From: Pedobacter sp. PLR
GTDB lineage: Bacteria > Bacteroidota > Bacteroidia > Sphingobacteriales > Sphingobacteriaceae
Assembly: GCF_026239675.1 (NCBI RefSeq)
Contig: NZ_JAPIVQ010000008.1
Location: forward strand, 186,001 to 250,000
DNA: 64,000 bases
Direction: 5' to 3'
The position numbers were made by a program, and so were the translations under genes. The notes beneath the pieces were generated by a model. The model made no database searches, was not told the origin of the DNA, and worked only from the letters and a program-made list of their open reading frames with translations. Of this stretch, positions 15,760-24,155 are shown piece after piece; within the stretch, counting starts at the first letter, position 1; each line of letters opens with the position of its first letter.

Positions 15760-15867
15760 TGTTTAGCCGAAAGCTATTTTGAGTTTCCGCTCATTGTCTG
15801 CGATAAAATTAAAAGCTAATTTCTACTGATCATAGATGGTACGGAGCGGATACATACGTTCGTGCAT

Positions 15868-16575
15868 TTATTTCAGTATGTATTTTACACTTACTGTTGC
15901 ACTTACTTTTATTTTCTCAAATTCAATTTTCGGTGCTTCATATTTCCCTTTGTCAACTGAACTATAACCACGAATTTGAACACCAGCAACTCGTCCTTGT
16001 AGTTGATTGTCAAAATTTGTTTCATTGTCTGTAATATGAATTGCATTTCCAATTGTCTGTGAAATTGGTTTTGTCAAAGCAACTGCTTTTTTATGCGAAT
16101 TTTCAATTGCCTTTGTTCTACAAATATTTTTTAAATTCTCAATATCAGAATGGTCTACCTTATGCATTGAAGTGTTAGAAATACCAAGGTCTTCAAGTTG
16201 CACAAAAATCTTACTTGCTGTTTCAGCAGTAGTAACTTTTAAAATATATTCTTTTGTCTTTAAAATGTCTTTTTGTTTTAAAAGGTAAAATTTGTAGTTG
16301 CTTAACATATCGCTTGTTGTCAAGTCAACTTCTGTATTTATTCCCAAATTTTTAAACGCTGTTATCATTTTATTTTCTTGTTCTTCAAGTGAGATTTTGT
16401 CTCGACTATCTTTTTCAGCAATAATGATTTTTATATAAATCAGATTTGGCGTTACTAATGTATCAGAATATCCACCAACTTCAATGTAAGGTTGGTCAAT
16501 AAAAGTCTTTGTCTGTCCCATTGCTGATATGCAAATTGTCAAACATAAAATCAATGTTAGAAATGTTCTATTCAT
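15868..16575 (-). CDS. SIMPL (DUF541) domain periplasmic protein
   Basis: This 235-aa protein has a signal peptide (residues 1-20, ending SAMG-Q) and a SIMPL domain: YIEVGGYSDTLVTPNLI (30-46) at the start and KIKVSATVSVKYIL at the end. SIMPL proteins are periplasmic or surface proteins of poorly known function, some linked to oxidative stress. An oddity is the phrase LQGRVAGVQIRGYSS (about 191-205), which copies the plug signature of SusC-type TonB receptors; no barrel follows. The gene is AT-rich and lies in the second insertion. An RDD gene is 77 bases upstream on the same strand. Confidence 0.75.
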   Translation of the reverse strand: MNRTFLTLILCLTICISAMGQTKTFIDQPYIEVGGYSDTLVTPNLIYIKIIIAEKDSRDKISLEEQENKMITAFKNLGINTEVDLTTSDMLSNYKFYLLKQKDILKTKEYILKVTTAETASKIFVQLEDLGISNTSMHKVDHSDIENLKNICRTKAIENSHKKAVALTKPISQTIGNAIHITDNETNFDNQLQGRVAGVQIRGYSSVDKGKYEAPKIEFEKIKVSATVSVKYILK

Positions 16576-16652
16576 ATGGATTGTTTTTTGTTTACGGTGT
16601 TGTTGTATGACGGCTAACGTTGAAGCAATGGCATTTTAGGGACGTTATTTTT

Positions 16653-17084
16653 CTATGACGGTTTGTTGCTCGGCACAGATGTATCAATCACAATAGTTTG
16701 CGCCCACATATCACCAAGCCTCTGGTGTCTTAAAGAATACTTAACGGCTATAATTGCAGGGATTCCATAACAAAAAATATCAATTGGATCTAGCAGATGT
16801 CTCTTAAGAGCATGGGTAAATTCAACGTCTTTCCTGTCAATCGTCATCACTTTTAGATTAAAGCTCTGATGCCCAAGAGTTGCCCCATACTCAGCTTCAA
16901 TGACGACAAAATAAAGAAACCAAACAATAGGAATAAGGAATGCCTTTATGCCATATACTGAAATAGTACCATTTCCATCACTCGTCCCAAAAAATAGAAT
17001 ATATGCAAAAGATACAAGAAACATCAAACCATAATCCAGAATTGTTGCATACACCCTTTTCTTTAAATTAGATTTTAACTTCAT
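16653..17084 (-). CDS. RDD family membrane protein
   Basis: This 143-aa inner-membrane protein has the RDD layout: an Arg near the start (KRVYATILDYG, with Asp), two central hydrophobic segments (about 18-35 and 45-65), the link ATLGHQSFNLKVM, and a third segment ending QRLGDMWAQTIVI. RDD proteins are thought to be transport- or ion-related, but function is unproved. It is AT-rich and in the same orientation as the SIMPL gene, so the pair may form a cassette. The stretch 17085-17242 shows nothing identifiable. Confidence 0.82.
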   Translation of the reverse strand: MKLKSNLKKRVYATILDYGLMFLVSFAYILFFGTSDGNGTISVYGIKAFLIPIVWFLYFVVIEAEYGATLGHQSFNLKVMTIDRKDVEFTHALKRHLLDPIDIFCYGIPAIIAVKYSLRHQRLGDMWAQTIVIDTSVPSNKPS

Positions 17085-17242
17085 AACATTTTAAGCCAAT
17101 CAACAACGTGCATATTTGAGAGCTGATAAGGGCATCCTAATGTAGAAAAACTTAAGTTATGATCAAAATTTACACAAAGCACCTATTAATTCCGATAAAG
17201 GCATTTACAGAGAGGATATAGTTTTTGTGACAACTTACTCTT

Positions 17243-17405
17243 TTTGCTTACTAACAATTATTTGTGTAAATTGTAATCATACAAGGAATAGGGATTTTGT
17301 GTTGTTTTGCTGGTGCCCGAATCAGGTGCCCTAAGAACAAAAAAGATATATAATATGGGCTAAAGAGTGTATAAAGTTGGTTTATACCGATCCCCCACTC
17401 TCCGC
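17243..17405. repeat. attachment arm copy B plus decayed tRNA end (copy 3)
   Basis: Bases 17243-17384 match the arm at 15544. The last 16 bases, ATCCCCCACTCTCCGC (17390-17405), repeat the 3' end of tRNA-Ser. Sequence after 17405 is a diverged version of the same tail, including a terminator with the same AATCG-AAGATT loop core, so this probably marks the original downstream flank of the tRNA. Confidence 0.7.
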
Positions 17406-17427
17406 ATCATGGTCATCAAAACCATTC

Positions 17428-17460
17428 AAAAAGCCTGGAATCGTAAGATTTCAGGCTTTT
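17428..17460 (+). terminator. terminator of attachment copy 3
   Basis: AAAAGCCTG (17429-17437) pairs with CAGGCTTTT (17452-17460). The loop resembles that of the tRNA-Ser terminator. It may be the ancestral terminator of the tRNA before insertion. Confidence 0.6.
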
Positions 17461-17491
17461 CTGTTTTCAAGGGGCACCTAAAATTCAAAAC

Positions 17492-18691
17492 CTAATTAAC
17501 TCCTTTCAACAGCCTGTTCCATCTGATTTTATGAAAAAAAGAAGCGCCCTTATCCCAGCTCATCCAAATAAAAAGGGCTTTACCCACGATATGATCTTCG
17601 GGTACAAAACCCCAGTATCGGGAATCGATTGAATTGTGCCGGTTATCACCCATCATCCAATAGTAGTTCATTTTAAAAGTATAAGTGGTTGCAGGTTTAT
17701 CATTTATATACCAGGCATCACCTTTCTTTTCTACTTTATTGCCTTCGTAAGTTCTTATTGCCCGATAATATAATGGCATCGTATGGCTATCCAGTTGAAC
17801 TCTCCAGCCCTTTGCCGGAATTTTTATAGGCCCGAAATTGTCTACATTCCATTTCCGGTTAGTATCAAGCGGGAAAAGATCTCCATCATCTGCTGTTTCT
17901 GGCTTTACGGATAAATCAACAGACTTTATGAAATCGAGTGATTTCAATTTGTCTGTCATCTCCGGAGTAGCATTGGCGATATAGGTATCCGCATCTATCT
18001 GCGTCATTTCATTCACCGTAAAACCTAACTCTTTAAATACATCAAAATTAACATCGGGTGTTTTCAACTGAATTTTATAGGGCATTTGTCCGGTGTTCTT
18101 TAAGGGTTCTGTTTTACCATTCACACTGACCACACCTCCTTTCATGCTGATGACATCGCCAGAAATCCCAATACATCTTTTGATGATATTCTCTCTTTTA
18201 TCTACAGGTCTACTGGTGATGGTATATTGACTATTCACAACGCTCCAACCTGATTCGCGGACTAAATTATAATAAGATGGCTCCTGGTTTTCCAATGCAA
18301 CCGTATCTCCAACGGGCAAATTAAAAACCACTACATCATTTCTTTTGACGTCAGATAAGCCTGGTAAGCGACGATATTTCCACTGTACGCCATCCCAATA
18401 AGCTTTTGTTCCTGTGACAGGCATGCTGTGATGGGCAAAGGGGAAAGCAATAGGTGTAATTGGAATTCGGGCTCCATAATTTACCTTACTCACAAAAAGG
18501 TAATCGCCAATCAAAAGAGATTTCTCCATTGAACCACTCGGAATGGTATAGGCCTCAATAAAAAATACCCTAATTAACGTTGCCGCAATTACAGCAAAAA
18601 TTACGGCATCAAACCATTCCCTTTTTTTAGTCTTCTTTTTCTTATTTACATCACTCTTGTTCGGGGAGAATTTCCAGTTCATGTCTAACAC
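17492..18691 (-). CDS. lepB: signal peptidase I
   Basis: This 399-aa type I signal peptidase cleaves Sec and Tat signal peptides at the outer face of the inner membrane. A membrane anchor spans about 27-46. The catalytic Ser is S54 in IPSGSMEKSLL, the general base Lys is K171 in IIKRCIGISGD, and box E is MGDNRHNSIDSRYWG near 347-361. The stretch between about 185 and 325 is an insertion usual in Bacteroidota LepB. ATG 18682 (three codons in) is an equally possible start. The protein resumes the core genome after the islands. Confidence 0.92.
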   Translation of the reverse strand: MLDMNWKFSPNKSDVNKKKKTKKREWFDAVIFAVIAATLIRVFFIEAYTIPSGSMEKSLLIGDYLFVSKVNYGARIPITPIAFPFAHHSMPVTGTKAYWDGVQWKYRRLPGLSDVKRNDVVVFNLPVGDTVALENQEPSYYNLVRESGWSVVNSQYTITSRPVDKRENIIKRCIGISGDVISMKGGVVSVNGKTEPLKNTGQMPYKIQLKTPDVNFDVFKELGFTVNEMTQIDADTYIANATPEMTDKLKSLDFIKSVDLSVKPETADDGDLFPLDTNRKWNVDNFGPIKIPAKGWRVQLDSHTMPLYYRAIRTYEGNKVEKKGDAWYINDKPATTYTFKMNYYWMMGDNRHNSIDSRYWGFVPEDHIVGKALFIWMSWDKGASFFHKIRWNRLLKGVN

Positions 18692-18756
18692 TCAATTAGG
18701 TTTTAGTTGTAAAACAGTTCGTTATAGTCCTTTTTTAGAGAAACAACCCTTTACAT

Positions 18757-18797
18757 TGTTACAACAATCAATTTCATATGAACTGATTGTTGTAACA
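18757..18797. terminator. 14-bp inverted repeat after the coiled-coil gene
   Basis: TGTTACAACAATCA (18757-18770) pairs exactly with 18784-18797 around a 13-base loop, 4 bases beyond the stop of the coiled-coil gene. There is no T run, so termination is likely but not certain. Confidence 0.45.
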
Positions 18798-18801
18798 CAA
18801 A

Positions 18802-19854
18802 CTAAGTTTGTTTAGTTATGATTAATGTATTGTCGAAAATTTCCGTGTAGCCGGTAACCACATTAATCTTTGAAACTTCTGCTATTAAATGATCCGCCTT
18901 ACTTTCCAGGCTTTGCAAACTTATAGATACACTGACTTGCATCACATTAATCTTGTTTTCTACATTTTCTATACCTGCAGTTACGTTAACCTGCATTAGG
19001 TCAACCTTGTTGTCCATGCCTAATATACTGACCTGCATCAGGTCAAGCCTGCTATCCAGACTTTCAATACTTACAGATACATTGGCTTGCATCAGGTTCA
19101 TCTTATGGTCTAAACTTTCCATGCTTACAGAAGAGTTTCCTTTCAAAACGACCAGTTTACTGTCGAGGGAATCAATTCTTCTACTCAACCGAAGAGCCAG
19201 ATGATCTACCCGATCTTCCAGCTTGTCCAAACCAACCTTCATCCCAAGTTCCAGCTTAATCATCCCCTCTTCCAGCTTACCTAAACCAACCTTCATCCCA
19301 AGTTCCAGCTTAATCATCCCCTCTTCCAGCTTACCTAAACCAACCTTCATCCCAAGCTCCAGGTGATCAAACCGATCTTCCAGCTTATCCAAACCAACCT
19401 TCATCCCAAGCTCCAGGTGATCAACCCGATCTTCCAGCTTATCCAAACCAACCTTCATCCCAACCTCCAGGTGATCAAACCGATCTTCCAGCTTACCTAA
19501 ACCAACCTTCATCCCAAGCTCCAGGTGATCAAACCGATCTTCCAGCTTACCCAAACCAACCTTCATCCCTAGCTCCAGGTGATCAACCCGATCTTCCAGC
19601 TTATCCAAACCAACCTTCATCCCAACCTCCAGCTTAATCATCCCCTCTTCCAGCTTACCCACCCTTTCTTCCCCTCTATCCAACCTTTGATGAACCAGCA
19701 CCAGATTCTTATTCATGTCTTCAAAGCCCTTGACTATAAAACCATGTAATTCCTGAATAGACTTCAGTAAATCAACATTTATTATTTCCAATCCATTTAC
19801 CCTACCTGCTAAAGATTCCATAATGTGCTTTATTTGATTAATACAATTATACAT
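18802..19854 (-). CDS. coiled-coil protein with eight 18-residue repeats
   Basis: This protein has 350 aa from ATG 19854 or 339 from ATG 19821 (MESLAGRVNG), the likelier start. The middle is eight tandem 18-residue units of the form RFDHLELGMKVGLGKLED, with a GMIKLE variant at both ends, followed by looser repeats with LDSKLDLMQVSVS pattern. Hydrophobics at heptad-like spacing and abundant Lys and Glu predict a long rod. There is no signal peptide, membrane segment or enzyme domain. The closest type is a structural or DUF-type coiled-coil protein; I cannot name a family. It is divergent from the trehalose synthase gene. Confidence 0.65.
   Translation of the reverse strand: MYNCINQIKHIMESLAGRVNGLEIINVDLLKSIQELHGFIVKGFEDMNKNLVLVHQRLDRGEERVGKLEEGMIKLEVGMKVGLDKLEDRVDHLELGMKVGLGKLEDRFDHLELGMKVGLGKLEDRFDHLEVGMKVGLDKLEDRVDHLELGMKVGLDKLEDRFDHLELGMKVGLGKLEEGMIKLELGMKVGLGKLEEGMIKLELGMKVGLDKLEDRVDHLALRLSRRIDSLDSKLVVLKGNSSVSMESLDHKMNLMQANVSVSIESLDSRLDLMQVSILGMDNKVDLMQVNVTAGIENVENKINVMQVSVSISLQSLESKADHLIAEVSKINVVTGYTEIFDNTLIITKQT
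19213..19644 (-). repeat. minisatellite: 8 x 54-bp in-frame tandem repeats
   Basis: 432 bases consist of exactly eight 54-base units, nearly identical at DNA level, each coding 18 residues. Unit variants alternate (RVDHLE, RFDHLE, GMIKLE; GLD or GLG), which suggests recent duplication and shuffling of units. Confidence 0.9.
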
Positions 19855-20023
19855 AATTAATCGTAGTATTGTTTAAAGAAATTATTATTAATCAAAAAGA
19901 ACATTAAAATCAACAGTTTTCACCATAATAACAATGCTTATTCCTAAGAAAACCGCTTAACAAATACCCATTAGTTAAAAAAAACAAAACAAATAGCAAC
20001 AAAATCCGTTAATATTTAATATA

Positions 20024-22204
20024 ATGATAAGAGAAAGTAAAACGATCATCATCTCCAACCGGTTACCGGTAAAAATAACAGAAGAAAACGGCGTCTATCA
20101 ATTAAGTCCCAGCGAAGGCGGGTTAGCCACTGGCCTCGGCTCCATCTACAAAGAAGGAAACAACATTTGGATTGGCTGGCCAGGCATAGAAGTACCTGAA
20201 GAAAGACAGGAGGAAGTGACCAAAAAACTGGCCGAATTAAACCTCATCCCTGTCTTTCTGAGCACTGAAGAAATTAACGGATATTACGAAGGATTTTCCA
20301 ATGAAATTTTATGGCCGGTATTTCATTACCTCGTCACCTATGCAAACTTTGAGCAATCCTATTGGGATGCTTACCAGGCCGTAAATGAAAAATTCAAACA
20401 GGCGGTGACGCAGCATTTATCCAGTGGTGATAAAATCTGGGTACACGATTATCAGCTGCTACTATTACCAAACCTAATCCGGGAAGAACAACCATCGGTT
20501 ACCATTGGATTCTTCCAGCACATTCCATTTCCATCATTCGAAATCTTCAGACTCATCCCATGGAGAGAGGAAATCATTGAAGGAATGCTTGGGGCAGACC
20601 TTTTGGGCTTTCACACCTTCGATGATGCCAGACATTTTATAAGTGCAGCATCAAGGTTATCTACCAGTAACCCTTCCGACAATATCCTCATCTACAAAAA
20701 CAGACAGGTAGTCGTGGAGGCATTCCCTATGGGCATAGACAATGAAAAATTTGACCGACTCACCAGAGATCCAAAAGTGGCAAAATTCACTGTTTCCATT
20801 AAAAACAGCTTAAAAGACATCAAAACCATTCTGACGATAGACCGTCTGGATTATAGTAAAGGGATTTTACAAAGGCTACAGGCATTAGAGCTTTTACTGG
20901 ATACACGTCCGGAATATATAGGAAAACTAGCACTCTATATGATTGTGGTGCCATCAAGAGATACGGTCCCTAAATATAAAGAGCTAAAAGACCAGATCGA
21001 CCAATTGGTGGGTAATATTAATGCAAGGTTCCGAACCATCAGCTGGCTACCCGTACATTATTTCTACCGCTCATTTTCTATAGAATTCCTTTCCGCCATA
21101 TATAGTGCCGCAGACATCTGCCTGGTTACACCAATGCGCGATGGAATGAACCTGGTGAGTAAGGAATATGTTGCCTCCAGATTAAATGAAGATGGTGTGT
21201 TGATCTTAAGCGAAATGGCCGGTGCCTCAAAAGAACTGAATGATGCCCTGATTGTGAACCCGAATAATATCGGAGATATGGTCACAGCCATGATTCAGGC
21301 TATTAATATGTCGCCGGAAGAACAACAGGAAAGAATGAAAAGTATGCGGGCCATTGTCAGCAAATTCAACATACACCTCTGGGTGAAAAACTTTATGGAT
21401 AAATTAAAAGAAGTCAAAACGATGCAGGAATCATTACATACCAAACACGCGGTGGCATCGATTAAAAATCAAATCACCAACGATTATAAAAATGCAAAAG
21501 ACAGGTATATCTTTCTGGATTATGACGGAACGCTTGTTGGCTTTAATGCTGATATCAATCAGGCAGCCCCTGATGAAGAACTATATGACATCTTAAAACA
21601 GTTAACAAAAGACCCTGCAAATCAGGTGATCATCATCAGTGGCCGGAATTACCAGACCCTGGAGCAATGGTTTGGACATTTAGATCTGGACATGATTGCA
21701 GAGCATGGCGCATGGCAAAAATATAAACATACCGACTGGAAACCATTGCCCCTGCTCACCGACAAATGGAAACAGGAAGTAAAAGTGGTTTTAGATACCT
21801 ATACGGACCGCACACCGGGATCCTTCATTGAAGAGAAAAGTTATTCCCTGGTATGGCATTACCGAAAGGTAGAAGAAGGCTTAGGAGCGCTCAGAGCGAA
21901 CGAAATCATCAATCACCTCCGTATGGTCATTGCCGATAAAGGATTGCAGATGATGCCAGGAAACAAGGTCATAGAGTTCAAAAACATTGAGGTTAACAAA
22001 GGGAAAGCAGCACAAAACTGGCTTTACGGACAAAACCCTGATTTTATCCTTGCCCTTGGCGACGACCATACCGATGAAGATATCTTTAAGGCGTTGGAGC
22101 CGGAAGCTTATACCATCAAGGTTGGCAGCAATATCTCCGCAGCGCGATATTATCTTAAAGACTTCAAAGAGGTCAGAACATTACTAAAAGAACTGGTTCA
22201 GTAA
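20024..22204 (+). CDS. bifunctional trehalose-6-phosphate synthase/phosphatase
   Basis: This 726-aa cytoplasmic protein joins two steps of trehalose synthesis. The GT20 synthase domain (about 7-465) has the opening IIISNRLPV, the WVHDYQLLLLP signature and an HxPFPSxE-type IPFPSFEIFR, and it uses UDP-glucose and glucose-6-phosphate. The HAD phosphatase domain (about 490-726) has FLDYDGT (497-503) as motif I, IISGR as motif II and GDDHTDEDIF as motif IV. The fusion corresponds to OtsA plus OtsB. The convergent downstream gene is a GH15 enzyme, also a common partner. Osmotic or drought protection is the known role of trehalose. Confidence 0.93.
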   Translation: MIRESKTIIISNRLPVKITEENGVYQLSPSEGGLATGLGSIYKEGNNIWIGWPGIEVPEERQEEVTKKLAELNLIPVFLSTEEINGYYEGFSNEILWPVFHYLVTYANFEQSYWDAYQAVNEKFKQAVTQHLSSGDKIWVHDYQLLLLPNLIREEQPSVTIGFFQHIPFPSFEIFRLIPWREEIIEGMLGADLLGFHTFDDARHFISAASRLSTSNPSDNILIYKNRQVVVEAFPMGIDNEKFDRLTRDPKVAKFTVSIKNSLKDIKTILTIDRLDYSKGILQRLQALELLLDTRPEYIGKLALYMIVVPSRDTVPKYKELKDQIDQLVGNINARFRTISWLPVHYFYRSFSIEFLSAIYSAADICLVTPMRDGMNLVSKEYVASRLNEDGVLILSEMAGASKELNDALIVNPNNIGDMVTAMIQAINMSPEEQQERMKSMRAIVSKFNIHLWVKNFMDKLKEVKTMQESLHTKHAVASIKNQITNDYKNAKDRYIFLDYDGTLVGFNADINQAAPDEELYDILKQLTKDPANQVIIISGRNYQTLEQWFGHLDLDMIAEHGAWQKYKHTDWKPLPLLTDKWKQEVKVVLDTYTDRTPGSFIEEKSYSLVWHYRKVEEGLGALRANEIINHLRMVIADKGLQMMPGNKVIEFKNIEVNKGKAAQNWLYGQNPDFILALGDDHTDEDIFKALEPEAYTIKVGSNISAARYYLKDFKEVRTLLKELVQ

Positions 22205-22211
22205 AACTAAA

Positions 22212-22238
22212 AGAACTGGTCAGATAAAGACCAGTTCT
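22212..22238. terminator. hairpin between convergent trehalose synthase and GH15 genes
   Basis: AGAACTGGTC (22212-22221) pairs with GACCAGTTCT (22229-22238), with a 7-base loop. The T run is weak on both strands. Confidence 0.5.
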
Positions 22239-22249
22239 CCAGATAAAAT

Positions 22250-24034
22250 TTATAAAAATGAGGGTATGTCCAGCTTTATCGCAATCCGATGGGCTGCATT
22301 CATCAAACCAACATGACTATAGGCCTGGGGGAAGTTCCCCCACTGGCCTCCGTCAACTTCATCTACATCCTCGCTAAACAGCAACAAGTGATTCGAATAT
22401 TTAATGATGGATTCAAATTCTCTGATCGCATCATCAAGTCTTCCTACACAAGCCAGGGCTTCCACATACCAAAATGCACAGATTAAGAAAGTCGTTTTCG
22501 GCTTACCAAAATCATCGGTATGAACATACCTGTAAAACAAGCCATTTTCCGCCTTAAGCACTGATTCTAAAGCGATCAAATGATCTTTCGCCCTTTGCGA
22601 ATCCGGATCAAGGTAGTTCATTAAAATCAGTTGCAAAGTACTCGAATCAAGGTAAGGACTTCCCACCGCATGGGTGTATACTTTACGTACCGGATCATAA
22701 CAATCCTCAATATGTTGCGCTGCTTTATCTATTAAAACCTGCGCACGCTCCTGAAAACCCTGGTTATCTATGGTTTTGGCCATTTTTAAAGCGGCCTTTG
22801 CCCCTGCCCATTGAAACAGATTGGTGTAACAATGCGTATTCGGAAGGTTTCTGAACTCCCAGATTCCGGCATCCTTTTCATCAATAGTACGCTCAATCTT
22901 TTTCAACAGATAATCCAGCCACTTCTCAGAATCTTTTCTTTCCGAATAAATAAAGCGTCGATCTGTATATAAAGGAAGCATAGAAATCAGGACCTGCCCA
23001 TAAATGTCATTCTGAATATGCTCATAGGCCTGATTTCCGATTCTGATCGGTGTATTACCTAAATAACCTTTTAAATCGGGAACGATATGCTCGGTTAACA
23101 CCCTTTCTCCGGCAATACCGAACAGTGGTTGATAACGTTCTTCATCTCTAAAAGAAAGATCGGTGATGTAATTAAAATACCTTTCCATCTCTTCAAAATG
23201 TCCGATATGGTTTAAAGAGGTGATAACGTAATAGGTATCTCTCATCCAGCAATAGCGGTAATCCCAGTTTCTGCCACTCCCTTGAGATTCCGGCAAACTG
23301 GTAGTACTTGCAGCGATAATTGCGCCTGTATCTTCGTATTGGTGGATTTTTAAAGTAAGCGCCGAACGGATAATATAGGACTGATAAAAGCCGACAATCG
23401 TGGAGTGTTTAATCCAGGTTCGCCAATACTTAATGGTTTCCGTTAAAAAGCGTTCGGCAGTGCTGATGATGGGTGCATCCAGTTCATTCCCATAAGTTAA
23501 AATCAGGTATTTCGGCTCATTCAAAGCGAAATACTTCTCATCCTCGATATAACTCAAAGAGATATTGGTACTCAGCTGCATATCCTCTGTATCGCCGGTA
23601 AATTCCAGATGGTTACTTCCCCTGCTGGCATTTTGTTTTTTACCTCCGTATTCACATACTGGCTTACAGGTTACTTTTATCCTTGGATTACCTGTTAAAG
23701 GCTCTATTTTCCTGATGAGCATCAGCGGCTTAAAATAGCGTTCAAACTGATGAAAACGCGGCGCAAAATCGGTCACGCGGTAACTGCCCTCCGGATTGGT
23801 AATCTCCGTGCAAATGATATTGGTGTTTTCCAGATAATACTGTTTTGATAAGTACTCACCGGCCGGGAGAATAGAAAATTCACCCCCTTTTTCCTGATCT
23901 AATAAACCACCAAAAACAAAGCTGCTGTCAAATCTAGGCCAGCATAACCAGTCGATATTAGTGTTTTTATTTACGTGAGCGAGGTAAGCGCAATTTCCAA
24001 CTATTCCGGTTTGATAAGTGTGTCTCTCTGTCAT
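22250..24034 (-). CDS. glycoside hydrolase family 15 protein (glucoamylase/trehalase-like)
   Basis: This 594-aa protein has no signal peptide. The N-terminal beta domain begins with IVGNCAYLAHV and IDWLCWPRFDS, and the (alpha/alpha)6 barrel contains GSGRNWDYRYCWMRD (substrate pocket), DAGIWEFRN (acid Glu) and FSEDVDEVDGGQWGNFPQAYSHVGLMNAA (base region, given here in part: FSEDVDE and SHVGLMNAA). GH15 enzymes release glucose from alpha-glucans, and one branch cleaves trehalose. Facing a trehalose synthase gene, a cytosolic trehalase or glucan-trimming role is plausible, but the sequence alone does not decide. Confidence 0.88.
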   Translation of the reverse strand: MTERHTYQTGIVGNCAYLAHVNKNTNIDWLCWPRFDSSFVFGGLLDQEKGGEFSILPAGEYLSKQYYLENTNIICTEITNPEGSYRVTDFAPRFHQFERYFKPLMLIRKIEPLTGNPRIKVTCKPVCEYGGKKQNASRGSNHLEFTGDTEDMQLSTNISLSYIEDEKYFALNEPKYLILTYGNELDAPIISTAERFLTETIKYWRTWIKHSTIVGFYQSYIIRSALTLKIHQYEDTGAIIAASTTSLPESQGSGRNWDYRYCWMRDTYYVITSLNHIGHFEEMERYFNYITDLSFRDEERYQPLFGIAGERVLTEHIVPDLKGYLGNTPIRIGNQAYEHIQNDIYGQVLISMLPLYTDRRFIYSERKDSEKWLDYLLKKIERTIDEKDAGIWEFRNLPNTHCYTNLFQWAGAKAALKMAKTIDNQGFQERAQVLIDKAAQHIEDCYDPVRKVYTHAVGSPYLDSSTLQLILMNYLDPDSQRAKDHLIALESVLKAENGLFYRYVHTDDFGKPKTTFLICAFWYVEALACVGRLDDAIREFESIIKYSNHLLLFSEDVDEVDGGQWGNFPQAYSHVGLMNAAHRIAIKLDIPSFL

Positions 24035-24155
24035 ACATTATTTCAATTGATATAATATACAACAGGAGTTTCCCATATTTGTTCCTGTTTTTTCTTAAAC
24101 CCACACGCTAACAGCCCGTTATAAACAGGAATAAGCGGTATTCAGAAAGAAAATC

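Larger units (their letters stand above)
15706..17405. mobile_element. genomic island 2, tandem insertion with SIMPL and RDD genes
   Basis: The segment lies between repeat copy 2 and the decayed copy 3. It holds two minus-strand genes of noticeably lower G+C than the flanking core genes and ends with the same arm sequence as island 1. It looks like an earlier insertion at the same site. No integrase is present. Confidence 0.6.

Noticed and set aside
15868..16575. TonB-dependent receptor fragment, because of LQGRVAGVQIRG
   Set aside because: The frame is intact with a signal peptide and SIMPL ends; only the short motif matches a plug.
19213..19644. 54-base repeats as a CRISPR array
   Set aside because: The units are contiguous without unique spacers, are in frame and code for 18-residue repeats.
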